64,000 nucleotides of DNA from Paracoccus endophyticus. Lineage in GTDB: Bacteria; Pseudomonadota; Alphaproteobacteria; Rhodobacterales; Rhodobacteraceae. Position numbers and translations under genes: made by a program. The notes below the pieces were generated by a model that was not told where the DNA came from, ran no database searches, and worked only from the letters and a program-made list of their open reading frames with translations. Every line of letters starts with the position of its first letter. Positions within the stretch are counted from its first letter, which is position 1. Shown one piece after another: positions 19,270 to 29,271 of this stretch. The stretch covers positions 62,001 to 126,000 of the forward strand of contig NZ_QLUV01000009.1 of NCBI RefSeq assembly GCF_003286075.1. Reading direction: 5' to 3'.

Positions 19270-20375
19270 GGCGCCGGGACCTGGATCTGGGCCCGCGCGG
19301 CGGTGAACTGGCCGATGACATGGGCCACGCGGCGGCAGGACGCCTCGTCCCCCACGGTGATGCGAAGGCAATGCGGCAGGCCATAGCCGGCGACCCGGCG
19401 CACGATGATCCCCGCCTCGCGCAGGGCCGCGTCGCACGCCTCGGCCGTCGCCCCGTCGGCAAAGCGCGCCAGCACGAAATTGGCGAACGACGCGTCCGAG
19501 GGCACCCCGCGGTCGGCCAGCGCCCGGGCCAGCCAGACGCGAAGCCGGGCGTTTTCCGACCGCGAATGCTCGACATGGGCGCGATCGCGGACGGCGGCCT
19601 CGGCCCCCTCCAGCGCGGGGCCCGACAGGTTGAACGGGCCGCGGATGCGGTTCAGGACGTCGATGATCTCGCGCGGGCCATAGGCCCAGCCGACGCGCAG
19701 CCCGCCAAGGCCGTAGATCTTGGAAAACGTCCGCGTCATCACGACGTTGGGCAGGCGCGTCGCAAGATCGGCGCCCCCGTCATAGTCGCCGCCGACATAT
19801 TCCGCATAGGCCGCGTCGATCACCAGGATCGCCTGCGGCACGGCAAGGGCCAGCCGCTCCAGCTCGTCCAGCGGCACCATCGTCCCGGTCGGGTTGTTGG
19901 GGTTGGCGACAAAGATCAGCCGCGTGGCGGGCGTGGCGCCTGCGATCAGCGCGTCGATGTCGGTCGTGCGGTCACGCTCGCCCACCGCCACCGGGGTCGC
20001 CCCCGCTGCCATGGCGCTGATGCGGTACATCAGAAAGCCGTGTTCGGTGAACAGGACCTCGGTGTCCGGGCCGGCATAGGCCTGGCAGAGGAAATGGATG
20101 ATCTCGTCGGACCCCACGCCGCAGATGATGCGGTCGCGGTCAAGCCCGTGCGCCTCGCCGATCGCGTGGCGCAGGGCCGCGTGGTCGGTCGAGGGATAGC
20201 GGTGCATCTGATGGACCGACCGCGCCACCGCCTCGCGCGCCTTGTGCGACGGCCCGAAGGGGTTCTCGTTCGAGCTGAGCTTCAACGCGTCGGTGCGCCC
20301 GGCCAGATGCGACGTCCCCGCCTCGTACAGCGCGATCTGCAGGATGCCGGGCTGGGGGGGGACGGTGTGGCTCAT
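19266..20375 (-). CDS. hisC: Histidinol-phosphate / aromatic aminotransferase
   Basis: The product is a 369-residue fold-type I PLP enzyme. K219 in [10 protein letters not shown] should hold PLP. NPNNPTG (159-165), the D187/Y190 pair and [10 protein letters not shown] are standard HisC features. The gene is translationally coupled to tyrC, as seen in alphaproteobacteria where this enzyme may serve both histidine and tyrosine/phenylalanine synthesis. It begins the hisC-tyrC unit; nagZ ends 76 bases upstream on the same strand, so read-through is possible. Confidence 0.92.
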   Translation of the reverse strand: MSHTVPPQPGILQIALYEAGTSHLAGRTDALKLSSNENPFGPSHKAREAVARSVHQMHRYPSTDHAALRHAIGEAHGLDRDRIICGVGSDEIIHFLCQAYAGPDTEVLFTEHGFLMYRISAMAAGATPVAVGERDRTTDIDALIAGATPATRLIFVANPNNPTGTMVPLDELERLALAVPQAILVIDAAYAEYVGGDYDGGADLATRLPNVVMTRTFSKIYGLGGLRVGWAYGPREIIDVLNRIRGPFNLSGPALEGAEAAVRDRAHVEHSRSENARLRVWLARALADRGVPSDASFANFVLARFADGATAEACDAALREAGIIVRRVAGYGLPHCLRITVGDEASCRRVAHVIGQFTAARAQIQVPAP

Positions 20376-20451
20376 CGCGGACTCCTCGGGCTGCGAGGGT
20401 TCATAGGCGGCCCCGCGCGGGTTGGGAAGGGGCGGCGGCCTGCGCGCAGCG

Positions 20452-21480
20452 TCAGCCCCCGCTCAGCGCGGCCAGTTCCGCCCGCAGGGCTGCGTCGTCA
20501 ACCGGGTCGGGCGGGCCGCGACGGGCCAGCGCAGCCGCCGCGCGGCGGGCCGCGGCGGGGACCAGCGGCCCTGCGGCGGCGGTGACGGCGGCAAGTTCGG
20601 CGCGCGTCATGTTGCAGGCAAGCACCACGTCGCATCCAGCCGCGATGGCGGCCGCGGTGCGTTCGGCCGGCGTGCCGGTCAGGGCGTTCATGCCGATGTC
20701 ATCGCTCATCAGCAGGCCCGAAAAGCCGATGCGGTCACGGATCAGCGCGATCGCGGCGGCCGAGGCGGTGGCGGGCCGGTCGTCCAGGCGCGTCAGCCGG
20801 ATATGGGCGGTCATGCCCAGCGGCAGGTCGGCCAGCGCGCGAAAGGGCGCAAAGTCGGTGGCGTCCAGGTCATCCAGCGCCGCATCCAGGACCGGCAGGT
20901 CGTGGTGGCTGTCCACCCGCGTGCGCCCATGACCCGGCATGTGCTTGACGATAGGCAGCACGCCCGCGGCCAGCAGGCCGTCGGCCGCGGCCCGTCCCAT
21001 CGCCGTGACGGTGGCCGCATCGGTGCCAAAGCAGCGGTTGCGCAGAAACGGATGGGTCGCGCCGTCCGCGATGTCCAGGCAGGGGGCGGCGTCCGCGTCG
21101 ATGCCGACAGCGCGCAGTTCGCGCCCCATCAGCCGATGGCGCAGCGCGACCGCACGCGCGCCGTCGGCGGCGCTGTCCATCGCGGCGGGCCAGTCGGTCC
21201 AGTGGGGGGCGCGCAGGCGCTGGACGCGCCCGCCCTCCTGGTCGGTGATCACCAGCGCGTCGCGGCCCACGGCCTCGCGCAACGCGGCGGTCAGCCGAGC
21301 CAGTTGCGATGGCGTCTCGACGTTGCGGGCAAACAGGATGAAGCCCCAGGGGTCGGCATCGCGCAGAAAGGCGCGCTCGTCCCGGCCCAGCGTCGGCCCC
21401 TCGACCCCCAGGATCGTGGCCGAAGGGATGGCCCCGGTCCTTGGCGCCTCGCCCTTCGGGCGGCCCTGCGCCGGGATCAC
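20452..21480 (-). CDS. nagZ: Beta-N-acetylhexosaminidase of peptidoglycan recycling
   Basis: This 342-residue GH3 enzyme cleaves GlcNAc from anhydro-muropeptides in the cytoplasm. KHMPGHGRT (179-187) is the NagZ signature, and LLMSDDIGM (257-264) contains the nucleophile aspartate. H192 and D194 lie in the flexible catalytic loop SHHD. The start is GTG at 21480, overlapping the stop of the SPOR gene as GTGA; no ATG occurs close to the homology start. The tight overlap supports co-translation. Confidence 0.93.
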   Translation of the reverse strand: MIPAQGRPKGEAPRTGAIPSATILGVEGPTLGRDERAFLRDADPWGFILFARNVETPSQLARLTAALREAVGRDALVITDQEGGRVQRLRAPHWTDWPAAMDSAADGARAVALRHRLMGRELRAVGIDADAAPCLDIADGATHPFLRNRCFGTDAATVTAMGRAAADGLLAAGVLPIVKHMPGHGRTRVDSHHDLPVLDAALDDLDATDFAPFRALADLPLGMTAHIRLTRLDDRPATASAAAIALIRDRIGFSGLLMSDDIGMNALTGTPAERTAAAIAAGCDVVLACNMTRAELAAVTAAAGPLVPAAARRAAAALARRGPPDPVDDAALRAELAALSGG

Positions 21481-22634
21481 TTGGCCGCGGCGGGGATGCA
21501 GTCGGTCCCGGCCTCGATCAGCGCGGCGCAGAAGCGGCGCGCGTCCTCGCGGCTGTCGAACCCGGCCACGCGCAGCCGATAGAAGGTGCGGCCGTTGACG
21601 CGGTGTTCCTGCACGACCGGGGCCTTGCCCGAGAACAGCGCCCCGAAGCGGCCCGACACGCGGGTGAATTCCGACTGCGCGATCGCGTTGCTGTCAAAGG
21701 CCCCGATCTGGACCAGCGGCGCGCCGGCGGCCGGGCGCGCGGCGGCGACGGGTTCGGGTGCTGCGACCGGCGCAAGGGCGGGGGCCGTCGCCGGCGCCGC
21801 GTCGGACGCGGGCGCTGCGGCCGCCAGGCGGCGCGGGCGGGGCGCGGGGCGGCCGGCGGACACGACCGACGGGATTGCGCCGGCCTCGGCCAGGGCGGCG
21901 GTGATTGCGGTGTCCTGCGTCGGCTTGCCGTCGGCCGTGGTCACGGCGGCGCCCACGGGTTCGGCATCGGTGTCGGCCGGGGCCACGGCCGGAACCTGCG
22001 CCAGCGCGACGGTCTGCGTCTGCGCGGCCTGTTCGGCGGTGGCCTGTTCGGCGGCGATCCGGGCGGCCTCGGCGTCCGTCAGGGCGACGGTGTCCACCGT
22101 GTCGTCGGCCAGCGGCTGGTCGCTGGGGGCGGGCTCGTGCGCGGTGGCGCCCAGTTCACCCATCGCCACATCCTGCCCCGACAGCGCCGTCGGCGCGGGC
22201 GCAATGGCGACGCGTTCGACCGGTGCGGTCCTCGATCCGGCGGCGACCGCGTTGACGGCCAGGCCGGTGCGGTCGGTCAGTTCGCCGCCGGGATGTTCGG
22301 GCGCCACGCGGGCGTCCCCCTCGACGGCGCGGATGACGGGCACGCCAGACACGTCGCGCACCACAAGGCGATAGCCCCAGACCGCCAGCGCGCACATCAG
22401 AAGGACCGAGACCAGCGCCCCCAGGTAATGCGTCAGGCGCGCCACGCGACCCAGGACGCTGTCGCGGTCCGTCAGGCGCGCCGGCATCCCGTCGGTGCCC
22501 TGGCGCGCGTCGTCCCAGGTGTCGATCGGCCAGTCATGCGCCAGATCATCGTCATGAAAATCGTCGCGAGTCCCGTGACCGGTTCGACCGCGCACGCCAT
22601 CATACCCGCCCGAGCGGAAATCCACCACCGTCAT
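21477..22634 (-). CDS. SPOR-domain membrane protein
   Basis: The protein has 385 residues. The cytoplasmic N-terminus (1-68) is acidic, a single membrane span lies near 71-88, a long Ala/Pro/Val-rich periplasmic linker follows, and a C-terminal SPOR domain covers about 305-380 (LVQIGAFDSNAIAQSEFTRV onward, with the end at FYRLRVAGFDSREDARRFC). SPOR domains bind denuded glycan strands at the division septum. The ATG at 22634 was chosen because upstream in-frame sequence overlaps argS. The order argS, SPOR gene, nagZ is conserved in Rhodobacterales. Confidence 0.88.
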   Translation of the reverse strand: MTVVDFRSGGYDGVRGRTGHGTRDDFHDDDLAHDWPIDTWDDARQGTDGMPARLTDRDSVLGRVARLTHYLGALVSVLLMCALAVWGYRLVVRDVSGVPVIRAVEGDARVAPEHPGGELTDRTGLAVNAVAAGSRTAPVERVAIAPAPTALSGQDVAMGELGATAHEPAPSDQPLADDTVDTVALTDAEAARIAAEQATAEQAAQTQTVALAQVPAVAPADTDAEPVGAAVTTADGKPTQDTAITAALAEAGAIPSVVSAGRPAPRPRRLAAAAPASDAAPATAPALAPVAAPEPVAAARPAAGAPLVQIGAFDSNAIAQSEFTRVSGRFGALFSGKAPVVQEHRVNGRTFYRLRVAGFDSREDARRFCAALIEAGTDCIPAAAK

Positions 22635-22713
22635 CGCTCTGTTCCCGCCTGTCCGCCGGGTTGGCCCGGCTTTTCGTTGACTGCCCTCGCTGCCCGGGAA
22701 GGCCACGCCTTGG

Positions 22714-24459
22714 TCAGCGCATTTCCTTGACCGGTGCGACGCCCAAGATACCCAAGCCGGCCGAAATGACAACGCCGACGGCGCGGACCAGCGCAATTTT
22801 CGGCGCTGTTGCAGCAGGGTCACCATCCTGAACAAATCGCAGTGCGCTGTCCTCGTTGCCCCGGTTCCACAGCGCGTGCAGGTCCGACGCCAGGTCATAA
22901 AGGTAGAACGCGATGCGGTGCGGCTCGTGCGCGCGGGCCGCGATCTCGACCTGGCGGGGCCATTCGGCGATCTTGCGCGCCAGCGCCAGTTCGGCCGGAT
23001 GGTCCAGCCCCGACAGGTCCGCCCCCGCCAGGGCCGCGTCCGAGATGTCCACGCCCATGTCGGCCGCACGGCGCAGGACCGAATGGGTCCGGGCGCTGGC
23101 ATACTGGACATACCAGACCGGATTGTCCTTGGACTGTTCCAGAACCCTGTCGAAGTCGAAATCCAGTGGCGCGTCGTTCTTGCGCGTCAGCATGTGGAAC
23201 CGCGTCACGTCGCGTCCCGCCTGTTCCACCACGTCGCGCAGGGTGACAAACGTGCCCGCGCGCTTGGACATCTTGAACGGCTCGCCGTTCTTCCACAGCT
23301 TGACCAGCTGGATCAGCTTGACGTCCAGCGGCACGCGCCCGCCCGACAGCGCCGCGACCGCCGCCTGCATCCGCTTGACATAGCCGCCGTGATCGGCGCC
23401 GAAGATGTCGATCAGCTGGTCGAAGCCGCGGTCGATCTTGTCCATGTGATAGGCGATGTCGGGCGCGAAATAGGTCCAGGCCCCGTCCGACTTCTTCACC
23501 GGGCGGTCCACGTCGTCGCCATGCGCGGTGGACCGGAACAGCGTCTGCTCGCGCGCCTCCCAGTCGTCGGGCAGCTTGCCTTTCGGGGCCTCCAGCACGC
23601 CTTCATAGATCAGGCCCGCCTGCGCCAGCCGCTCGATCGCGGCCTCGATCCGGCCGGTGCCGTACAGCGCCTTTTCCGACGAATAGACGTCCATCGTGAC
23701 GCCCAGCAGGGCAAGATCCTCGCGGATCATGGCCATCATGCGGGCGCTGGCAAAGTCGCGCACCTCGGCCAGCCAGTCGGATTCGGGCCGGTCCAGCAGG
23801 CTGTCGCCATACTGCGCCTTCAGCGCCTCGCCCACGGGGATCAGATAGTCGCCGGGATACAGGCCCTCGGCGATCTGGGGGTCCAGTCCATGCGCCTCGC
23901 GGTAGCGCTCATAGGCCGACCGCGCCAGCACGTCCACCTGCGCGCCGCCGTCGTTGATGTAGTATTCGCGCGTGACGTCGTGGCCGGCAAAGGCCAGCAG
24001 GTTGGCCAGCGCGTCGCCGAAGACCGCGCCCCGCATGTGGCCCACGTGCATCGGGCCGGTGGGGTTGGCGCTGACGAACTCGACGTTGATGCGCTCGCCC
24101 GATCCCGGTGCGGCGCGGCCGAAATCGGCGCCCTGGCGCAGGGCCGCGGTCAGCACGCGCTGCCACTGGCCGGGGGCCAGGCGCAGGTTCAGGAAGCCGG
24201 GTCCCGCAACCTCGGCCGCGGCGATGCGGGGGTCGGCGGTCAGTTCCTCGGCCAGGGCGGCCGCGATGTCGCGCGGCTTCATCCCGGCGGGCTTGGCCAG
24301 CACCATGGCAGCGTTCGTCGCCATGTCGCCGTGGGCGGGGTCGCGCGGCGGTTCGACCGCGACGGCGGACAGGTCCAGCCCGGCGGGCAGCAGCCCTTTC
24401 GCGCTGAGCGCATCCAGCGCCCCCAACACCAGCGCGCGGATGTCGGCAAACAGGTTCAT
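22714..24459 (-). CDS. argS: Arginyl-tRNA synthetase
   Basis: This 581-residue class I synthetase has the HIGH motif as HVGH (138-141, within [14 protein letters not shown]) and the KMSKR motif as [10 protein letters not shown]. The N-terminal 110 residues form the ArgRS-specific additional domain, and the C-terminal DALR-like helical domain binds the anticodon. The ATG at 24459 begins the MNLFADI sequence typical of the family. It leads the argS, SPOR gene, nagZ unit, with 79 bases to the next gene. Confidence 0.97.
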   Translation of the reverse strand: MNLFADIRALVLGALDALSAKGLLPAGLDLSAVAVEPPRDPAHGDMATNAAMVLAKPAGMKPRDIAAALAEELTADPRIAAAEVAGPGFLNLRLAPGQWQRVLTAALRQGADFGRAAPGSGERINVEFVSANPTGPMHVGHMRGAVFGDALANLLAFAGHDVTREYYINDGGAQVDVLARSAYERYREAHGLDPQIAEGLYPGDYLIPVGEALKAQYGDSLLDRPESDWLAEVRDFASARMMAMIREDLALLGVTMDVYSSEKALYGTGRIEAAIERLAQAGLIYEGVLEAPKGKLPDDWEAREQTLFRSTAHGDDVDRPVKKSDGAWTYFAPDIAYHMDKIDRGFDQLIDIFGADHGGYVKRMQAAVAALSGGRVPLDVKLIQLVKLWKNGEPFKMSKRAGTFVTLRDVVEQAGRDVTRFHMLTRKNDAPLDFDFDRVLEQSKDNPVWYVQYASARTHSVLRRAADMGVDISDAALAGADLSGLDHPAELALARKIAEWPRQVEIAARAHEPHRIAFYLYDLASDLHALWNRGNEDSALRFVQDGDPAATAPKIALVRAVGVVISAGLGILGVAPVKEMR

Positions 24460-24565
24460 GCGAAAAATCCCTTCGTCGCCGGCCCGGATAGCGAACTGGA
24501 CGGCGCGCCGCAACATCGGCGCGCGTCTTCGCCCCGAGGGGTCTGCGCCGGGACCCTGCCCCCCC

Positions 24566-26467
24566 TTAGCCAGCCGGCGCGCCCGCCTGCGTCAGGGCGC
24601 GCGCTTGCGCAGGCGCCGGCGCGGCCGTCGGGCGCGGGGCGGCCGCTGCCCTGTCCGGCTCGGCCCCGCCCTTGGGTTCGGGCGCGATCAGGGCCATGAT
24701 CTGCATTCCGGGCTTGTGGGTCAGCGCCGCCGGATCGCTGACGAAGTCCAGCCTGTCGTCGGTCAGGGTGGCCAGGGGCACGGCATCGGGGCGCTTGGCG
24801 CGCCAGTCGTCCAGGGTGTATTCCTCGGTCAGGCGGGTGGTGCGGACCGTCCACCCCGCGGCCACCAGCGCGACCAGCTGCGCCAGCGTGCGCCCGCCGC
24901 CGAAGCCCTGCCCGCCCAGCTGCGCGGGCAGCGCATGGCGACGCTGTTCGTCCCGTTCGCGCGTGACCTGCCAGATCGACTCGCGTCCGAAATCGGGCGC
25001 CAGGTCGGTGGCGACCAGGGTGTTGTAGGCATCGTTGTCGGAGGCGGCCAGGATGCGGTCATAGGCCAGGAACTCGACGTTCGACTCGGCCGCCTCGGCC
25101 AGGATGTCGCCGTAATAGGTGGGCAGGCCTGCGCTGCGGGCCCCGCGCAGATGGTCGCGGTTGGGATCGGCGATCAGCACCTCGACCCCCGCCGCCGCCA
25201 GCGCCTGCCCCATCGCGGTGGCAAAGGGCGATCCGCCCACGATCAGCAGCCCCGCGCTGTCGCCCGTCGTCAGCCCCACCCGCCGGGCCAGCGGCGCCAG
25301 CGTGAAGCCGTGCAGCAGCACCGTCGCCAGCACCAGCGCGAAGGCCAGCGGCGCGACCAGCGCGCCGTCAGGCACGCCCTGGGCCACCAGCCGTTCGGCA
25401 AAGATGCCCGAGACGGCGACCAGCACGACGCCGCGCGGGCCGGTGAAGGCGACCAGCAGGCGTTCGCGCATGGGCAGGTTGGTCCCGATCAGCGAGATCA
25501 GCACCGTCGCCGGACGCACGATCAGGATGATCGCCGCGATCAGGACGAAGGCGCGCCAGTTCAGCTGCGCCAGCAGCCCGAAATCGACCCCCGCGGCCAG
25601 GATGATGAACACCCCCGACACCAGCAGGATCGTCGCGTGCTCCTTGAAGCGGTAGAGCTCGGTATAGGACGGCAGGTTGGCGTTGGCGATCAGCAGCCCC
25701 ATCACCGTCACCGCCAGCAGGCCGGATTCGTGCAGCACCGTGTCGGCCAGCGCGAATGTGGCGATCACGGCCACGAACAGGACGGGCACCTTCATGTATT
25801 CGGGCACGGCATTGCGGCGGAACGCCGCCACCACGGCCCAGCCCGAGCCGAGCCCGACCAGGGTGGCAAACAGCACGCCCGGCGCCACATGGGCCAGCGC
25901 CTGCCCCCAGAACGCCCCGCTGGCCGTCACCACGACCAGTTGCAGCGCCAGCACCGCGGCCAGCGCCCCGATCGGGTCGTTGACGATCCCTTCCCATTGC
26001 AGCACCTGCGCCGGGCGCGTGACCAGCCGCGCCTGCCGCAGCAGGGGTGCGATCACGGTGGGGCCGGTGACGATCAGGATGCCCCCGAAGACCAGCGACG
26101 ACTGCCAGCTGAGGCCGCCGATCAGCATCAGCGCCAGCGTGTTCAGCGCCCAGCCGACCGGCGCGCCGACCCAGACCAGCCGATGCACGGCCGGGCGCGC
26201 GTCGGCCAGCTTGCGAAAATTCAGCGTCAGCCCACCCTCGAACAGGATCACCGACACGGCCAGCGACACCATCGGCCCGACCAGTGCCCCGATGTCGCGG
26301 GCCGGGATCAGGATGCCCGTGACCGGCCCCAGCAGCAGGCCCGCCGCCAGCATCAGCACGATGGCCGGCAGCCGCAGCCGCCAGGCCAGCCATTGCGCGC
26401 CCACGCCCGCCGCCCCGATCAGGGCGAACGCCTCGATGACCCCCAGTTCCGCCGTCCCTGTCGCCAT
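24566..26467 (-). CDS. CPA-type cation/proton antiporter with nucleotide-binding domain
   Basis: The 633-residue protein starts with about 12 membrane segments of the Na+/H+ exchanger fold, including the conserved LFEGGLTL and the [11 protein letters not shown] stretch (acidic ion site). From about residue 390 it carries a TrkA-N/RCK-like Rossmann region ([27 protein letters not shown]) that may sense nucleotide, followed by an Ala/Pro-rich tail. Roles in K+ or Na+ export and pH balance are inferred. The start is uncertain: ATG 26467 is preceded by GGGG at good spacing, and ATG 26494 would add nine residues. Confidence 0.85.
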   Translation of the reverse strand: MATGTAELGVIEAFALIGAAGVGAQWLAWRLRLPAIVLMLAAGLLLGPVTGILIPARDIGALVGPMVSLAVSVILFEGGLTLNFRKLADARPAVHRLVWVGAPVGWALNTLALMLIGGLSWQSSLVFGGILIVTGPTVIAPLLRQARLVTRPAQVLQWEGIVNDPIGALAAVLALQLVVVTASGAFWGQALAHVAPGVLFATLVGLGSGWAVVAAFRRNAVPEYMKVPVLFVAVIATFALADTVLHESGLLAVTVMGLLIANANLPSYTELYRFKEHATILLVSGVFIILAAGVDFGLLAQLNWRAFVLIAAIILIVRPATVLISLIGTNLPMRERLLVAFTGPRGVVLVAVSGIFAERLVAQGVPDGALVAPLAFALVLATVLLHGFTLAPLARRVGLTTGDSAGLLIVGGSPFATAMGQALAAAGVEVLIADPNRDHLRGARSAGLPTYYGDILAEAAESNVEFLAYDRILAASDNDAYNTLVATDLAPDFGRESIWQVTRERDEQRRHALPAQLGGQGFGGGRTLAQLVALVAAGWTVRTTRLTEEYTLDDWRAKRPDAVPLATLTDDRLDFVSDPAALTHKPGMQIMALIAPEPKGGAEPDRAAAAPRPTAAPAPAQARALTQAGAPAG

Positions 26468-26599
26468 GCTGCCCCACGCCGTGCTGATCGCCATTGCTGC
26501 GCACGAACGCGGCGCCGTGCCGCCTGTTCCCTGTCGTCCCAGCCCGCCTGCCCCCGCCGCCTGCCCCGCCCGCCTGCCGGCGCGTCCGAGGGCGCAATA

Positions 26600-26628
26600 T
26601 TGACGGCACGGGCGATCTGCGCTAAGGG
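26600..26628 (+). promoter_or_regulatory. Predicted promoter of the DEAD-box helicase
   Basis: TTGACG at 26600-26605 and TAAGGG at 26623-26628 have a 17-base spacer. The -35 element is strong and the -10 weak. Transcription would start near 26635 and leave a leader of about 108 bases. Confidence 0.4.
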
Positions 26629-26634
26629 CGGCAA

Positions 26635-26707
26635 GCCCGCATCCGGCGGGCAACCGAGGGGCGCATGAGGTTGGCCGCGTCCCGCAACCGCGCCGTTCAA
26701 CGGCGCG
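26635..26707 (+). other. Structured 5' leader of the helicase mRNA
   Basis: There are two hairpins: GCCCGC/GCGGGC at 26635-26651 and CGCGCCG-TTCAA-CGGCGCG at 26689-26707. The second lies 35 bases before the ATG. A structured leader on a DEAD-box gene could support autoregulation or cold response; this is inference. Confidence 0.35.
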
Positions 26708-26742
26708 TCGGATCGCGACCCTTCCCAGACGAAAGCTTCCCT

Positions 26743-29247
26743 ATGACGAAATTCTCCGATCTCAAGCTTGACCCCAAGGTGCTGCAGGCTGTGGCCGAGG
26801 CAGGCTATGAGACGCCGACCCCCATCCAGGCGGGCGCGATCCCGCCCGCGCTGGAAGGTCGGGACGTGCTGGGCATCGCCCAGACCGGAACCGGAAAGAC
26901 CGCCGGATTCGTGCTGCCCATGATCACCCTGCTGGGCCGGGGCCGCGCGCGCGCGCGGATGCCGCGCAGCCTGGTGCTGTGCCCCACCCGCGAACTGGCG
27001 GCCCAGGTCGCCGAAAACTTCGACACCTATGCCAAGCACACCCGCCTGACCAAGGCGCTGCTGATCGGCGGCGTGTCGTTCGGTGAACAGGACAAGCTGA
27101 TCGACCGCGGCGTCGATGTGCTGATCGCCACCCCGGGCCGGCTGCTGGACCATTTCGAACGCGGCAAGCTGCTGCTGACCGGCGTTCAGATCATGGTCGT
27201 GGACGAGGCCGACCGGATGCTGGACATGGGCTTCATCCCCGACATCGAGCGCATCTTCCAGCTGACGCCGCCGCTGACCCGCCAGACGCTGTTCTTCAGC
27301 GCCACCATGGCGCCCGAGATCGAGCGCATCACCAACACATTCCTGCACAACCCCGAGCGGATCGAGGTTGCCCGCCAGGCCACCGCCAGCGAGACGATCG
27401 TGCAGAAGCTGGTCGAGATCGTGCCCACCCGCAAGGACCAGACCGCCAAGCAGAAGCGCGAGCTGCTGCGCGCGCTGATCGACGCCGAGGGCCCCGAGTC
27501 CGAGGGCGGCAGCCTGAAGAACGCCATCATCTTCTGCAACCGCAAGACCGAGGTGGATGTCGTCGCCAAGTCGCTGAAGGCGCATGGCTATGACGCGGCC
27601 CCCATCCACGGCGACCTGGACCAGAGCCAGCGGACCCGCACCCTGGAAGGGTTCCGCGAGGGGTCGCTGCGGTTCCTGATCGCATCCGACGTGGCGGCCC
27701 GCGGCCTCGACATCCCGGCGGTCAGCCATGTCTTCAACTTCGACCTGCCCAGCCACGCCGAGGATTACGTCCACCGCATCGGCCGGACGGGTCGTGCGGG
27801 GCGTACCGGCACCGCGATCTCCATCGCGACACCGTCGGATGACAAGTACCTTGCGGCCATCGAGAACCTGGTCAAGCAGACGCTGCCCCGCGCCCCCGTC
27901 CCCGAGGGATTCTCGCTGAGCGAGGCCGCCGGCGAGGCCGCCCGTCCAGTCTCGGACCGCGGCGGCCGCGCGGCCACCAGCCGCACCCGCAGCCGGGTCC
28001 GTGGCGAGCGGACGGCCGAGCGCCCCGATCGCGAGGCCGCGGCGGATGCCGTGCCGCTGGCCGAGGCCGCGACAGCCACGCCCGATCTGGCCGACCAGCC
28101 CGAGATGCGCGCCGAACCCCGGTCCGAGGCGCGTCCCGAACCCCGCCGCCGCGACGAGGAGGGCCGCGACCGCACCGCCGATCGGACGACCGCCGAGCGT
28201 CCGGCCGAGCGTGGCGACGAGCGCCGGGATCGCGGCACCGAGCGTCGCGCCGAGCGGGCCGAGCGCGCCGAGGACCGCAGAGACGACCGCCGCGGCGAGC
28301 GCGGCCTGGACCGCCGCAGCGAGCGTGGCGACGAGCGTCGCAGCGAGCGTGGCGACGAGCGTCGCGGAGAGCGTGGCGACGACCGCAGGGGCCGCGACCG
28401 TGACCGTGGTCCGGCGCTGCTGGGGATGGGCGAGCATGTGCCCGACTTCCTGCTGACCAGTTTCGCCCCGTCGATCGCCGCCACCGCAGCACGGATGAGC
28501 GCGGCGGACGCTGCCGCCGAACCCGGCGCGGCCGAGCCGCCGCAGGACAGCCCGCAGCCGCACGAGAACGCGGCGGCCGCACCGGTGACCCAGGAGGCGC
28601 CGGACGAGCGCGCCAAGGACAACGAGCGCGCGAAGGACAACGCCGCCCAGGACACGCCCGAGACCGGGCCGCAGGACGCACCGGCGAAAGCCGAAAAGCC
28701 CAAGCGGACCCGGACGCGCGCCCGCAAGAAACCGGCCGCCGAGGCGGCATCGGCTGACGAAGCGACCGCGGCGCAGGACGGGACGGCGGACACCGCCACA
28801 CCGGACCGCGCCTCGCAGCAGGACCAAGACACCCCCCCGCCTGGCCAGTCCGACGGGGGCCACGTCCCAGAGGAAGCGGCAGCCACGCCGCCCCACGCTC
28901 TCTCCGAGGAACGTGAGGCCACCGCGCCCGATGCCGCGCAGGCCGAGGCCGCACCCGCGGTCCCGGCAGACCTGCCGTCCGACGCCCTGCCCGAGGAACG
29001 CGAGGCGGTCGCCGTCGCGTCGGTCCCGACCGAGGCCGATACGGCCGTGCCGCACCACGTGCCACCGATGACGCAGGACGGCCTGGACGCGCACGACAGC
29101 GGACCGCTGCCGGCCGCGCCCCCGCCGTCCGGCGAGGGGCCGCAGGCCGCGGCTGCCGACCGCCCGGCTGGCGATCCGTCGATGACCGAGCCCGGTCTGG
29201 ACGCGCACGCCGACGCGGAGGACTCGCCCGGCGCGGCCGGTCCCTGA
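26743..29247 (+). CDS. DEAD-box RNA helicase (RhlE-like) with very long disordered tail
   Basis: The predicted product has 834 residues. The catalytic core fills about 1-395: Q motif, Walker A AQTGTGKT (47-54), PTRELA, VDEADRMLDMG, FSATM, and HRIGRTGRAGR. RhlE-like helicases unwind rRNA and mRNA structures. The remaining 440 or so residues are low complexity. First comes an Arg/Asp/Glu-rich segment with SERGDERR repeats, then a short conserved-looking island (GMGEHVPDFLL, near 565), then an Ala/Pro/Glu-rich stretch with a KRTRTRARKK cluster. Family members usually end soon after the core. The ATG at 26743 begins MTKFSDLKL, where homology starts. The tail may bind RNA or drive condensate formation. 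Confidence 0.92.
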   Translation: MTKFSDLKLDPKVLQAVAEAGYETPTPIQAGAIPPALEGRDVLGIAQTGTGKTAGFVLPMITLLGRGRARARMPRSLVLCPTRELAAQVAENFDTYAKHTRLTKALLIGGVSFGEQDKLIDRGVDVLIATPGRLLDHFERGKLLLTGVQIMVVDEADRMLDMGFIPDIERIFQLTPPLTRQTLFFSATMAPEIERITNTFLHNPERIEVARQATASETIVQKLVEIVPTRKDQTAKQKRELLRALIDAEGPESEGGSLKNAIIFCNRKTEVDVVAKSLKAHGYDAAPIHGDLDQSQRTRTLEGFREGSLRFLIASDVAARGLDIPAVSHVFNFDLPSHAEDYVHRIGRTGRAGRTGTAISIATPSDDKYLAAIENLVKQTLPRAPVPEGFSLSEAAGEAARPVSDRGGRAATSRTRSRVRGERTAERPDREAAADAVPLAEAATATPDLADQPEMRAEPRSEARPEPRRRDEEGRDRTADRTTAERPAERGDERRDRGTERRAERAERAEDRRDDRRGERGLDRRSERGDERRSERGDERRGERGDDRRGRDRDRGPALLGMGEHVPDFLLTSFAPSIAATAARMSAADAAAEPGAAEPPQDSPQPHENAAAAPVTQEAPDERAKDNERAKDNAAQDTPETGPQDAPAKAEKPKRTRTRARKKPAAEAASADEATAAQDGTADTATPDRASQQDQDTPPPGQSDGGHVPEEAAATPPHALSEEREATAPDAAQAEAAPAVPADLPSDALPEEREAVAVASVPTEADTAVPHHVPPMTQDGLDAHDSGPLPAAPPPSGEGPQAAAADRPAGDPSMTEPGLDAHADAEDSPGAAGP
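28315..28386 (+). repeat. Three tandem 24-bp repeats in the helicase tail
   Basis: Units at 28315-28338 and 28339-28362 are identical; 28363-28386 is a diverged third copy. They encode RSERGDER, RSERGDER and RGERGDDR. Copy-number change would stay in frame. Confidence 0.85.
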
Positions 29248-29271
29248 CCCGGCCGCCGACCGCCAGCCGCC

